Below, piece after piece: positions 27,638 through 35,781 of a stretch of 64,000 bases of DNA (position 1 is the first letter of the stretch; each line of letters begins with the position of its first letter). This DNA comes from Mycolicibacterium malmesburyense (GTDB taxonomy: Bacteria > Actinomycetota > Actinomycetes > Mycobacteriales > Mycobacteriaceae): NCBI RefSeq assembly GCF_001050015.1, contig NZ_CVTB01000177.1, positions 1 to 64,000 of the forward strand, written 5' to 3'. Made by a program: the position numbers and the translations under genes. The notes under the pieces are model-generated. The model searched no databases, was not told the origin of the DNA, and worked only from the letters and a program-made list of their open reading frames with translations.

Positions 27638-27671
27638 ACCGTCACGCTAGTTCGATACTGGCCTCAAGATA

Positions 27672-27705
27672 GGCACCACTTCGATGGTGAAAACGGGTAC
27701 CACTT
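27672..27705. promoter_or_regulatory. Direct repeats in the MocR divergent promoter
   Basis: GGCACCACTT (27672-27681) and GGTACCACTT (27696-27705) match at nine of ten positions with a 24-bp period. They overlap the start codon of the MocR gene and end 34 bp from the divergent gene start. MocR regulators typically bind paired direct repeats. The site is proposed from position and repetition only. Confidence 0.35.
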
Positions 27706-29078
27706 TCGGTCCGGAGCTCTTGCTGGAGCTGGACCGCGACGCCGCCGATCCCCTGCACCGCCAGCTGGCGGGCGGGCTGCGGTCCGCCATTCGAACCGGG
27801 CGCCTCGCTCCGGGGACACGGCTGCCGTCCAGTCGCGTGCTGGCGGCCGACCTGGGGGTGTCGCGACGGCTCGTGGTCGACGCCTACAGCCAGCTCGCCG
27901 CCGAGGGATTTCTGCTCAGCAGGCACGGATCGGGCACGCTCGTCGCCACCGTCGACACCGTCGAGACACCCGCCCGCGGCGATGACGGACCCACCGCGCG
28001 CTACGACGTCGACTTCCTGCCGGGCTCGCCGGATCTGCGCAGCTTCCCGCGCGACGCCTGGCTGCGCGCGCTGCGGCAGGGACTGGCCGAGATCGAGTCG
28101 GACGCATTCGGTTACGTGGCGCCTCAGGGCCTGCTCACCGCGCGCGCCGCGGTGGCCGACTATGTGCGACGGGTCCGCGGCGTGCTCGCCGACCCGCAGA
28201 ACATCGTGCTGTGCTCCGGAGCTACCCAGGCCGTCGCCCTGCTCGCCCGCTCCCTACTGACGCCCTCGCTGGCCATGGAGGACCCCGGATTCTGGCTGCA
28301 CCGGATGGTGTTGCGCAACAACGGGATCGAACCTCGCCCCGTGCGCGTCGACGAGGACGGGCTCGACGTCGACGCCCTGGCCGACACCGGCGCCGACGCG
28401 GTGCTCACCACGCCGGCGCACCAGTCCCCGACCGGGGTGGTGCTGTCGGCCGCCCGGCGCACCGAGTTGATGGACTGGGCGCGGGCCGGGCGACTGGTCG
28501 TCGAGGACGACTACGACGCCGAATACCGGTACGACCGTGCGCCGGTCGGCGCCTTGCAGGGGATCGCGCCCGACCGCGTCGTCTACATCGGTTCGACCAG
28601 CAAGACGCTGGCCCCCGGGCTCCGCATCGGCTGGATGGTGCTGCCCGCTCATCTGGTCGGCGCGGTCAAGTGGGCGAAAGGCCTTGCCGACACCGGTAGT
28701 TCGGTGATGGACCAATTGGCCTTCGCGCAGCTGCTGAGGTCGGGCGGATACGACCGCCACCTGCGCCAGATGCGCCGCCGGTACCTGACCCGGCGCAACG
28801 CGCTGCTGGGCGCGTTGGCCCGGTACCTGCCCCAGGCGACCGTGCTGGGCGCCGCCGCGGGTGTGCATTTGACCGTGCGCTTCCCCGACGGCTTCCCGGT
28901 CGACGATCTGGTGCGATGCGCCGCCGAACAGCGGGTGCGGGTCGAGCCGCTCGCGCCGTGTTACGCCGACCCGACGTCGGCGCCGCCGGGTCTGCTGTTG
29001 GGCTACGCCAACCTCACTGAGTCGCAGCTCGATTCGGGCGTGCGGGTGCTCGCGCGCATCACGCAGCGAATCTCATGA
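27684..29078 (+). CDS. MocR/PdxR-type regulator (GntR HTH plus aminotransferase domain)
   Basis: A 464-residue transcription factor. Residues about 20-85 form a GntR winged helix (PLHRQLAGGLRSAIRTGRL, LAADLGVSRRLVVDAYSQL). Residues about 120-460 form a PLP-binding aminotransferase-like domain. That domain has FGYVAPQGLLTAR, ATQAVALLA, DDYDAEYR with the PLP aspartate, STSKTLAPGLRIGW with the lysine, and a C-terminal GLLLGYANL. MocR proteins sense PLP or amine ligands and usually regulate the divergent gene. Here that is the membrane protein/SDR pair. Direct repeats near the start (27672 and 27696) are candidate sites. Confidence 0.88.
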   Translation: MVKTGTTFGPELLLELDRDAADPLHRQLAGGLRSAIRTGRLAPGTRLPSSRVLAADLGVSRRLVVDAYSQLAAEGFLLSRHGSGTLVATVDTVETPARGDDGPTARYDVDFLPGSPDLRSFPRDAWLRALRQGLAEIESDAFGYVAPQGLLTARAAVADYVRRVRGVLADPQNIVLCSGATQAVALLARSLLTPSLAMEDPGFWLHRMVLRNNGIEPRPVRVDEDGLDVDALADTGADAVLTTPAHQSPTGVVLSAARRTELMDWARAGRLVVEDDYDAEYRYDRAPVGALQGIAPDRVVYIGSTSKTLAPGLRIGWMVLPAHLVGAVKWAKGLADTGSSVMDQLAFAQLLRSGGYDRHLRQMRRRYLTRRNALLGALARYLPQATVLGAAAGVHLTVRFPDGFPVDDLVRCAAEQRVRVEPLAPCYADPTSAPPGLLLGYANLTESQLDSGVRVLARITQRIS

Positions 29079-29079
29079 G

Positions 29080-29166
29080 CGGTGGCGGAGGGATTTGAAC
29101 CCCCGGACGGTGTTAGCCGTCTCTCGCTTTCAAGGCGAGTGCATTAGGCCGCTCTGCCACGCCACC
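29080..29166 (-). tRNA. serT: tRNA-Ser (anticodon TGA)
   Basis: An 87-base class II tRNA without encoded CCA. The acceptor GGTGGCG pairs with CGCCACC, the anticodon stem-loop CTCGCCTTGAAAGCGAG gives TGA, a long variable arm is present, and the T-loop is GGTTCAAATCC. Its discriminator base is one base from the MocR stop codon, so the convergent genes almost touch. Confidence 0.94.
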
Positions 29167-29214
29167 GCCGACAAGAGTACGGGTCGGCTTCGGACGCCGC
29201 GACGGGGAATCCCG

Positions 29215-29691
29215 TCAGACCCTGCCGAGCTTGGCGTTCGTCGAGCCGTTCTTGAGCGCGACGCTGATCCGCCGGCAGTTCTCACCCATCGCCGCGACCT
29301 GGGGCCGCGACAGCCGGTCGAGGAAGTGCAACCGCACACCCCCGGCGTAGGTGGTCATCGCGTCGCGCACCGCGGTCCGCCCGTCGTCGGTGATGCTGGC
29401 GAGCACACCACGGCCGTCGTCGGGGCTGGCCCCGCGTCGCACCAGGCCCTGCATCTCCAGGCGACGGATCTGCCGGGTGACCCGGCTCGGTAGCGACATC
29501 AGCGCCTCGGCGAGATCCCCCATCCGAGCCGACCCTGTCGGCGATTTGTCCAGGATGTCCAGCAGCCTGACATCGTTGAGCGTCAGGTGATGCTTATCCA
29601 CCAGCGACCGGTTCAAGGTCGCGTACAGCCGCAGAGCGGCGTCCAAATAGTTTTGCCACGACCGCTGTTCTGCGATGTCCAGCCCCGGCAT
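29215..29691 (-). CDS. MarR-family transcriptional regulator
   Basis: A 158-residue winged-helix regulator. It opens MPGLDIAEQRSWQNYLDA, the usual MarR dimerisation N-terminus. It then has the HTH (MGDLAEALMSLPSRVTRQIRRLEMQGLVRR), a wing GASPDDGRGVLASITDDGR and a C-terminal dimer helix. The frame extends to 29811 with other possible starts at 29727. ATG 29691 fits the family N-terminus and has AGGGG upstream. It is divergent from the quinone oxidoreductase gene, a likely target, with an 8-bp direct repeat in between. Confidence 0.82.
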   Translation of the reverse strand: MPGLDIAEQRSWQNYLDAALRLYATLNRSLVDKHHLTLNDVRLLDILDKSPTGSARMGDLAEALMSLPSRVTRQIRRLEMQGLVRRGASPDDGRGVLASITDDGRTAVRDAMTTYAGGVRLHFLDRLSRPQVAAMGENCRRISVALKNGSTNAKLGRV

Positions 29692-29710
29692 ATCCCCTGC
29701 GGTACGACCC

Positions 29711-29738
29711 GCAATAATCCCCTCCATTCGGCAATAAT
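29711..29738. promoter_or_regulatory. 8-bp direct repeat between marR and oxidoreductase genes
   Basis: GCAATAAT occurs at 29711-29718 and 29731-29738, 20 bp apart centre to centre, in an AT-rich patch that is unusual here. With the regulator start at 29691 both copies lie upstream of it and 68 bp or more from the oxidoreductase start. It is a candidate operator or part of the -10 regions; no binding evidence. Confidence 0.35.
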
Positions 29739-29805
29739 AAACGGCCACGACATTGCTGGCGACCGATTCGTCAGACTGTTCTCGCAGGCTAGTAGCGTTA
29801 TCCGA

Positions 29806-30810
29806 ATGCATGCGATCGTGGCCGGGCCGGAAGGCCGATTGAACTGGCAGGAAGTCGCCGACCTCGCGCCCAAAGGCGGCGAGGTCCTGATCAAGGTGGC
29901 ATCGGCAGGCATCAACCGGGCGGATCTGCTGCAGGCCGCGGGCAACTATCCCCCGCCGCCCGGCGCCAGCGAGATTCTCGGGCTCGAGGTCTCGGGGACG
30001 GTCGCGGCCGTCGGCGACAACACGTCAGAATGGGCTGTCGGACAACAGGTCTGCGCGTTGCTGGCGGGCGGGGGTTATGCCGAGTACGTGGCCGTTCCGT
30101 CCGGACAGGTGATGCCGATCCCGGAGTCGGTGTCGCTGCACGAGGCCGCGGGCCTGCCGGAGGTGGCCTGCACGGTGTGGTCAAACCTCGTCATGACGGC
30201 CGGCCTGGAGTCGGGTCAGCTCGTCCTGATCCACGGCGGCGCCAGCGGCATCGGCACCCACGCCGTCCAGGTCGGGCGCGCGCTCGGGTGCCGGGTGGCC
30301 GTGACGGCGGGCTCGGCTCACAAGCTCGACCTGTGCGCCGAACTCGGCGCCGAAGTGACCATCAACTACCGCGACGAGGACTTCGTCGAGCGGGTCAAGG
30401 CCGAGGGCGGCGCCGACGTGATCCTCGACATCATGGGCGCGGCCTACCTCGCCCGCAACATCGACGCGTTGGCCCCCGACGGCCGGATCGTGATCATCGG
30501 GATGCAGGGCGGGGTCAAGGCCGAGTTCAACATCGGCAAACTGCTGAGCAAGCGGGGCGGCGTCATCGCCACCGCTCTTCGCGCGCGTCCGGTCAGCGGC
30601 CGGGGAAGCAAGAGCGACGTCGTCTCCGAGGTGGTGGCCAACGTGTGGCCGATGGTCGAGAGCGGCCAGGTGCGCCCGATCATCGGAGCCGAGTACCCCG
30701 TTCAGGAGGCCGCTGCCGCGCACGAGTTGCTGCAGTCCGGCGAGGTGTCCGGGAAAGTCCTTCTGCGCGTTGCGGATCAGCCCAGCGAGGCCAGCGCGCG
30801 AACGAGCTGA
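29806..30810 (+). CDS. Zinc-free quinone oxidoreductase/alcohol dehydrogenase family (Rv3777-like)
   Basis: A 334-residue MDR-superfamily enzyme. The N-terminal catalytic fold contains [28 protein letters not shown], the PIG3/QOR signature. [22 protein letters not shown] (about residues 143-164) is the NADPH-binding Rossmann loop. The C-terminal part includes IIGMQGG. It probably reduces quinones or enones using NADPH. ATG 29806 is the family start. Its last 34 bp overlap the convergent aminotransferase-like gene. Confidence 0.87.
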   Translation: MHAIVAGPEGRLNWQEVADLAPKGGEVLIKVASAGINRADLLQAAGNYPPPPGASEILGLEVSGTVAAVGDNTSEWAVGQQVCALLAGGGYAEYVAVPSGQVMPIPESVSLHEAAGLPEVACTVWSNLVMTAGLESGQLVLIHGGASGIGTHAVQVGRALGCRVAVTAGSAHKLDLCAELGAEVTINYRDEDFVERVKAEGGADVILDIMGAAYLARNIDALAPDGRIVIIGMQGGVKAEFNIGKLLSKRGGVIATALRARPVSGRGSKSDVVSEVVANVWPMVESGQVRPIIGAEYPVQEAAAAHELLQSGEVSGKVLLRVADQPSEASARTS

Positions 30811-31973
30811 TCGACCTCGGCGGTGGTGGTGTAGTGCGCCAAGCCCACCGTCACCGCGCCGCCGACGTCGTTCACGCCGATCACGTCGAGCACCCGCGAA
30901 CTCGCGTTCGATATCGCCAGGATGCCGTTGTCGGCGAGGCGCTGCACCACCCGATCGGCGGGCACGTCGTTGACCGCGAAACTCAGTACGGGGATCCGTG
31001 ATTCGGGTTGGCCGATGACCATGACCGTCGACAGCGAGCGCAGCGAGATCAGCAGGTAGTCGAACAACCGACTCATGTAGGCGTTCGCCGAGTGCATCGA
31101 GATCGCCAGGCGTTCGCGGCGCGTGCCGTGCGCGTTCTCGTCGAGCGAGGCCAGGTATTCGATGCTCGCCACCACACCGGCGAGCAGCCCGAACTGATGC
31201 GCGCCGACCTCGAGGCGGGCCGCCCCGGTCGCGCCCGGGTCGAGCGAGACCGAACCGAAGGAGTCGATGAGTGACGGATCACGAAAAACCAAGGCGCCGA
31301 TGGGCGGTCCGCCCCACGCGAGCGCGTTGACCGCCACCACGTCGGCGTCGATCTCGTCGATGTCCATCAGCTGGTAGGGCGCGGCCGCGGAGTGGTCGAC
31401 GACGACCATCGCGCCCTGATCGTGTGCCAGCTTCGTCACCGCTCGCAGGTCGGTCACGGTGCCCAAAGTCGAAGAGGCAGAGGTGATTGCGACCAACCGG
31501 GTCGGCTTGGTGACCAGACTTTCCCACTGCCAACTGGGCAGTTCGCCGGTCTCGATGTCGACCTCGGCCCACTTCACCTTGGCGCCATAGCGATTGGCAG
31601 CACGCAGCCACGGCGCGATGTTCGCCTCGTCATCGAGACGGGTGACCACCACCTCGTAACCGAGGCCCACCCGGGAGGACGACGCGTCCGCCAGTGACGT
31701 CAGCAGGATCGCACGATCCGCACCCAGGACGACGCCCCGGGGATCGGCGCCGACCAGATCGGCCACGGCCACCCGGGCGGCCTCCAACACCGCGGCACTG
31801 CGCTGCGCCGACGGGTGCGGGCCCACCGGTGTGGGCATCGACCCGCGGAACGCCGTGGACACCGCGCGGCCCACCGCGTCGGGCAACAACATGCCGCTCT
31901 GGGCGTCGAACCGCACCCATCCATCGCCCAGGGACGGGTGCAAACCGCGCACCCGGGCGACGTCGTATGCCAT
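30777..31973 (-). CDS. Class V aminotransferase-fold protein lacking the PLP lysine (Rv3778c-like)
   Basis: A 398-residue protein of the cysteine desulfurase/SufS-like fold: [54 protein letters not shown] and [16 protein letters not shown]. In active relatives the PLP lysine lies in an S-x-H-K-x-x-G-P-x-G motif. Here the matching stretch is [13 protein letters not shown], with no lysine. The aspartate of VVVD remains. A desulfurase role is therefore doubtful; it may bind PLP non-covalently or have another role. ATG 31973 ([16 protein letters not shown]) is the family-like start. Confidence 0.75.
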   Translation of the reverse strand: MAYDVARVRGLHPSLGDGWVRFDAQSGMLLPDAVGRAVSTAFRGSMPTPVGPHPSAQRSAAVLEAARVAVADLVGADPRGVVLGADRAILLTSLADASSSRVGLGYEVVVTRLDDEANIAPWLRAANRYGAKVKWAEVDIETGELPSWQWESLVTKPTRLVAITSASSTLGTVTDLRAVTKLAHDQGAMVVVDHSAAAPYQLMDIDEIDADVVAVNALAWGGPPIGALVFRDPSLIDSFGSVSLDPGATGAARLEVGAHQFGLLAGVVASIEYLASLDENAHGTRRERLAISMHSANAYMSRLFDYLLISLRSLSTVMVIGQPESRIPVLSFAVNDVPADRVVQRLADNGILAISNASSRVLDVIGVNDVGGAVTVGLAHYTTTAEVDQLVRALASLG

Positions 31974-32388
31974 GCCAGCCCACCTTCGAGCTTCCGTGAG
32001 TTCACAAACCGACACGATTCTGCCGATAGTCGGCCCGACCCGCCATGCCGGACTGGGTCTGCTGGGCAGCCATACTAGTCCAGTGACCTTGGCGTTCGGG
32101 GCGCTAAACCCGTTGTCGTTGCTGGTCAGCCCGACGGCACCGGCCGGTCGTGCCAGCAGGTTAACGAAAGGGCTTGTCCACCGTGGTAGCTATGTGTGAC
32201 GCCGTTTGCTCGGTGACCGGCATCCGTCCGTCGCCGGGTTTGCGGTGGCCGGGGGACGTTCGCCCGTGCGCCACGCGGCGACCGCCTCGCGGGCAACGCG
32301 ACTAATGTCGCTAGATGGTCCGTGGTCGAGGGTGGGATCGCCGGACCCAGCGACGAATGGCGTGGAGATTAGAGGGAACGCAGGGAGT
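31974..32388. other. 415-bp stretch without a confident gene
   Basis: Between the aminotransferase-like gene and bpa. A weak plus-strand frame (GTG 32083 to TGA 32199, 38 residues, starting [15 protein letters not shown]) is the only plausible short peptide and is not recognisable. In M. tuberculosis a large membrane protein gene (Rv3779) occupies this place; it is absent here. The last about 100 bp (from CTAATGTCGC near 32301 to GGGAGT before ATG 32389) probably hold the bpa promoter and ribosome site. No clear hairpin terminator or RNA gene was seen. Confidence 0.4.
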
Positions 32389-32892
32389 ATGACCGACGAC
32401 GACAACATCGAGATCATCAGCGGGCAGAACACCGACGCCGAGAGCGACGAGGAAAACGACGGCAAATCGCTGACCGACCTCGTCGAGCAACCCGCGAAGG
32501 TGATGCGGATCGGCACCATGATCAAGCAGCTCCTCGACGAGGTGCGGGCGGCGCCGCTGGACGACGCCAGCCGCCACCGGCTCCGCGAGATCCACCGCAC
32601 GAGCATCACCGAGCTGGAGGAGGGCCTGGCCCCCGAACTGCGCGACGAGCTCGAGCGGCTGACGCTGCCGTTCACCGAAGAGGGAGTGCCGTCGGACGCC
32701 GAGCTGCGCATCGCGCAGGCCCAGCTGGTGGGTTGGCTGGAAGGCCTGTTCCACGGCATCCAGACGGCGCTGTTCGCCCAGCAGATGGCGGCCCGCCAGC
32801 AGCTGGAGCAGATGCGGGGACAGGGCGCGCTGCCCCCCGGCATGGCGGTGCGCGGAAACCCGTCGCATCCGGGGACCGGACAGTACCTCTAG
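32389..32892 (+). CDS. bpa: Bacterial proteasome activator (Bpa/PafE)
   Basis: A 167-residue ATP-independent activator of the mycobacterial 20S proteasome, which opens the gate for unfolded substrates. It has an acidic disordered N-terminus (about 1-28) and a helical bundle (TDLVEQPAKVMRIGTMIKQL, LREIHRTSITELEEGLAPEL, AQAQLVGWLEGLFHGIQ). The C-terminus ends GTGQYL; the final GQYL is the known docking motif that inserts into the proteasome alpha-ring pockets. Homologue of Rv3780. ATG 32389 has GGGAG just upstream. It stands immediately before wzt with a 9-bp gap. Confidence 0.93.
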   Translation: MTDDDNIEIISGQNTDAESDEENDGKSLTDLVEQPAKVMRIGTMIKQLLDEVRAAPLDDASRHRLREIHRTSITELEEGLAPELRDELERLTLPFTEEGVPSDAELRIAQAQLVGWLEGLFHGIQTALFAQQMAARQQLEQMRGQGALPPGMAVRGNPSHPGTGQYL

Positions 32893-32901
32893 AGGCCGGC
32901 G

Positions 32902-33693
32902 GTGGTCCCCCACATCGAGACGCGCAACGCATGGGTCGAGTTTCCGATCTTCGATGCGAAGTCGCGCTCGTTGAAGAAGGCGTTCCTGGGCAAGGCCGGC
33001 GGCGCCATCGGACGCAACGAATCCAACGTCGTGGTCATCGAGGCGCTGCGGGACATCACCATGTCGTTGGAGCTCGGCGACCGCGTGGGCCTGGTGGGGC
33101 ACAACGGTGCGGGCAAGTCGACGCTGTTGCGGCTGCTGTCGGGCATCTACGAGCCGACACGCGGGGTGGCCAGCGTCAGCGGCCGGGTGGCACCGGTGTT
33201 CGACCTCGGCGTCGGCATGGACCCGGAGATCTCCGGCTTCGAGAACATCCTCATCCGCGGCCTGTTCCTGGGACAGACGCGCAAGCAGATGCTGGCCAAG
33301 ATCGACGAGATCGCGGAGTTCACCGAGCTCGGTGACTACCTGTCGATGCCGTTGCGCACGTATTCGACCGGTATGCGCGTGCGTCTGGCGATGGGCGTGG
33401 TGACCAGCATCGACCCGGAGATCCTGCTGCTCGACGAGGGTATCGGCGCGGTGGACGCCGACTTCCTGAAGAAGGCCCAGACTCGGTTGTCCGAGCTCGT
33501 CGCGCGCTCCGGCATCCTGGTGTTCGCCAGCCACTCCAACGAGTTTCTGGCCCGGCTTTGCAACACCGCGATGTGGATCGACCACGGCACGATCAAGATG
33601 ACCGGAGGCATCGAGGATGTCGTCCGCGCGTACGAGGGCGAGGACGCCGCCCGGACCGTACGTGAAGTGCTCGAAGAGACGCGCCAGGGATGA
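32902..33693 (+). CDS. wzt: Galactan exporter ATPase (Wzt/RfbE-like, Rv3781)
   Basis: A 263-residue ABC ATPase of the O-antigen/teichoic-acid exporter class. The characteristic N-terminal VEFPIFDAKSRSLKKAF is followed by Walker A GHNGAGKSTLL, signature YSTGMRVRLAM, Walker B EILLLDEGIGAVD and switch FASHSNEF. With Wzm it is assigned to export of lipid-linked galactan across the plasma membrane. GTG 32902. The stop overlaps the glfT1 start (ATGA), so wzt-glfT1-wzm form one coupled unit. Confidence 0.92.
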   Translation: MVPHIETRNAWVEFPIFDAKSRSLKKAFLGKAGGAIGRNESNVVVIEALRDITMSLELGDRVGLVGHNGAGKSTLLRLLSGIYEPTRGVASVSGRVAPVFDLGVGMDPEISGFENILIRGLFLGQTRKQMLAKIDEIAEFTELGDYLSMPLRTYSTGMRVRLAMGVVTSIDPEILLLDEGIGAVDADFLKKAQTRLSELVARSGILVFASHSNEFLARLCNTAMWIDHGTIKMTGGIEDVVRAYEGEDAARTVREVLEETRQG

Positions 33694-34592
33694 CAGAGAC
33701 CGTGTGCGCGGTGGTGGTCACCCACCGTCGTCCCGACGAACTGGCCAAGTCGCTGGAGTCGGTGTCGGCGCAGACCCGCACCCCGGACCATCTGATCGTC
33801 GTCGACAACGACGACGACCCCCGCGTCGCCGAGCTGGTGGCCGGGCAGCCGGTGCCGACCACCTACCTCGGTTCTCGCCGAAACCTCGGCGGCGCAGGCG
33901 GTTTCGCCTTGGGCATGCTGCATGCGCTGGCATTGGGCGCGGACTGGGTGTGGTTGGCTGACGACGACGGGCGCCCCGCTGACTCGGAGGTGCTGGGCAC
34001 GCTGCTCGCATGCGCCGAGCGCCACGGCCTCGCCGAGGTATCGCCGATGGTCTGCGACATGACCGACCCGGGGCGGCTGGCCTTCCCCTTGCGCCGCGGC
34101 CTCGTCTGGCGTCGCCGCGTCGACGAGCTGCGCACCGAATCCGGCTCAGATCTCTTGAGGGGCATCGCGTCTCTGTTCAACGGCGCGCTGTTCGCCGCCG
34201 CGACGCTGGAGGCCATCGGCGTTCCGGACCTGCGACTGTTCGTGCGCGGCGACGAGACCGAACTGCACCGCAGGCTGGTCCGCTCCGGATTGGCGTTCGG
34301 CACCTGCCTCGACGCGGTGTACCTGCACCCGCAGGGCGGTGACGAGTTCAAGCCGATCCTCGGCGGCCGGATGCACACGCAGTACCCCGACGACGAACGC
34401 AAACGTTTCTATACCTACCGCAACCGCGGCTATCTGTTGTCCCAGCCCGGGCTGCGTCGGTTGCAGCTTCAGGAATGGGCTCGGTTCGGCTGGTACTTCC
34501 TGGTGTCGCGCCGCGACCCGGCCGGTCTGAGGGAGTGGATCCGATTGCGGCGCATGGGTCGCAAGGAGAGGTTCGGGAGGCCCGCATCGTGA
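33690..34592 (+). CDS. glfT1: Galactofuranosyltransferase 1 (GlfT1)
   Basis: A 300-residue GT2 enzyme that adds the first galactofuranose residues to the decaprenyl-PP-GlcNAc-Rha linker of arabinogalactan at the cytosolic membrane face. It has the GT-A N-terminus VCAVVVTHRRPDELAKSL, LIVVDNDDD, a YLGSRRNLGGAGGFALGM segment and the DXD-type metal site WVWLADDDGRP. FVRGDETELHRRL is the catalytic-domain signature. Homologue of Rv3782. It overlaps both neighbours by 4 bp. Confidence 0.93.
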   Translation: MTETVCAVVVTHRRPDELAKSLESVSAQTRTPDHLIVVDNDDDPRVAELVAGQPVPTTYLGSRRNLGGAGGFALGMLHALALGADWVWLADDDGRPADSEVLGTLLACAERHGLAEVSPMVCDMTDPGRLAFPLRRGLVWRRRVDELRTESGSDLLRGIASLFNGALFAAATLEAIGVPDLRLFVRGDETELHRRLVRSGLAFGTCLDAVYLHPQGGDEFKPILGGRMHTQYPDDERKRFYTYRNRGYLLSQPGLRRLQLQEWARFGWYFLVSRRDPAGLREWIRLRRMGRKERFGRPAS

Positions 34593-35419
34593 CGTTCACC
34601 GACGCCGCCGCGCAGTCGCGGACGATGAGCCGGGCTTGGGGCGACCTCGTCGCCGGCTTCGGCAAGCACGAACTGTGGCTGCACCTCGGCTGGCAGGACA
34701 TCAAACAGCGCTACCGCCGTTCGGTGCTCGGTCCCTTCTGGATCACGATCGCCACCGGCGCGACCGCGGTCGCGATGGGCCTGCTGTACTCCAAACTGTT
34801 CAAACTCGAGCTGTCCGAACATCTTCCGTACGTCACCCTCGGGCTGATCGTGTGGAACCTGATCAACGCGGCGATCCTCGAGGGCGCCGACGTGTTCGTG
34901 GCCAACGAGGGCCTGATCAAACAGTTGCCGACGCCGCTGTCGGTACACGTCTATCGACTGGTGTGGCGACAGATACTCCTGTTCGGGCACAACATGATCA
35001 TCTTCGTCATCATCGCGATCATCTATCCCAAGCCGTGGAAGTGGACCGACCTCGCGGTCATCCCGGCGCTCGGCCTGATCGTGCTGAACTGCATCTGGGT
35101 GTCGCTGTGCTTCGGCATCCTGGCCACCCGCTACCGCGACATCAGCCCGCTGCTGGTCAGCCTGGTGCAGCTGTTGTTCTTCATGACCCCGATCATCTGG
35201 AACGAGTCCACCCTGCAGCAGCAGGGCGCCGAGCAGTACGCCAAGGTGGTCGAGCTCAACCCGCTACTGCACTACCTCGACATCGTGCGGGCCCCGCTGC
35301 TTGGCGCCGATCAGGAACTGCGCCACTGGCTCGTGGTGATCGCGCTGACCGTGATCGGCTGGATCTTCGCGGCGTTCGCCATGCGGCAGTACCGGGCCCG
35401 CGTCGCGTATTGGGTGTAA
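34589..35419 (+). CDS. wzm: Galactan exporter permease (Wzm/RfbD-like, Rv3783)
   Basis: A 276-residue ABC-2 type permease with about six membrane spans. The cytosolic amphipathic motif ELWLHLGWQDIKQRYRRSVLG precedes the first span, as in polysaccharide exporters. CFGILATRYRDISPLLVSLVQ and FFMTPIIWNES are family landmarks. It pairs with Wzt for galactan export. GTG 34589 overlaps the glfT1 stop (GTGA); an upstream frame is non-conserved. Confidence 0.92.
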   Translation: MTFTDAAAQSRTMSRAWGDLVAGFGKHELWLHLGWQDIKQRYRRSVLGPFWITIATGATAVAMGLLYSKLFKLELSEHLPYVTLGLIVWNLINAAILEGADVFVANEGLIKQLPTPLSVHVYRLVWRQILLFGHNMIIFVIIAIIYPKPWKWTDLAVIPALGLIVLNCIWVSLCFGILATRYRDISPLLVSLVQLLFFMTPIIWNESTLQQQGAEQYAKVVELNPLLHYLDIVRAPLLGADQELRHWLVVIALTVIGWIFAAFAMRQYRARVAYWV

Positions 35420-35460
35420 GCGCGCGGAACTCCGGCGCGGCCCGCGCCCGTTATGCGGAT

Positions 35461-35781
35461 ATGAGCATCCCGCCATACCAGCCGCCGTCGTCCACGCCGT
35501 CCGCGCCGACGGGCACGTTGACGTGCCCGAAGTGTGCGGGCTCCATGCGGACGTACGAACGCAACGGCATCCACTTGGAGCAGTGCGACACCTGCCGCGG
35601 CATCTTTCTCGACTTCGGCGAGCTGGAGTCGCTGACTCAGATGGAGAACCGGTTCGTGCAGAGCGCGCCGCCGCCTTCGCCGCCTCATCAGCCGGGATAC
35701 GGTTACGGCCCCGGTTGGGGACATCGCGGCAACAAGTACTACCGCAAGCAGGGATTCGGCCGGCTGTTCTTCTCCAGCTAG
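35461..35781 (+). CDS. Zinc-ribbon protein (TFIIB-type zinc finger family)
   Basis: A 106-residue soluble protein. A proline-rich N-terminus precedes a four-cysteine zinc ribbon, CPKCAGSM with EQCDTCRGIFLDFGELE (about residues 22-60). This is the zf-TFIIB family often annotated as TFIIB-type zinc finger domain-containing. The tail is Pro/Gly/Tyr-rich with a basic GHRGNKYYRKQGFGRLFFSS end. Function unknown. Overlaps the convergent phosphotransferase gene by 4 bp. Confidence 0.8.
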   Translation: MSIPPYQPPSSTPSAPTGTLTCPKCAGSMRTYERNGIHLEQCDTCRGIFLDFGELESLTQMENRFVQSAPPPSPPHQPGYGYGPGWGHRGNKYYRKQGFGRLFFSS

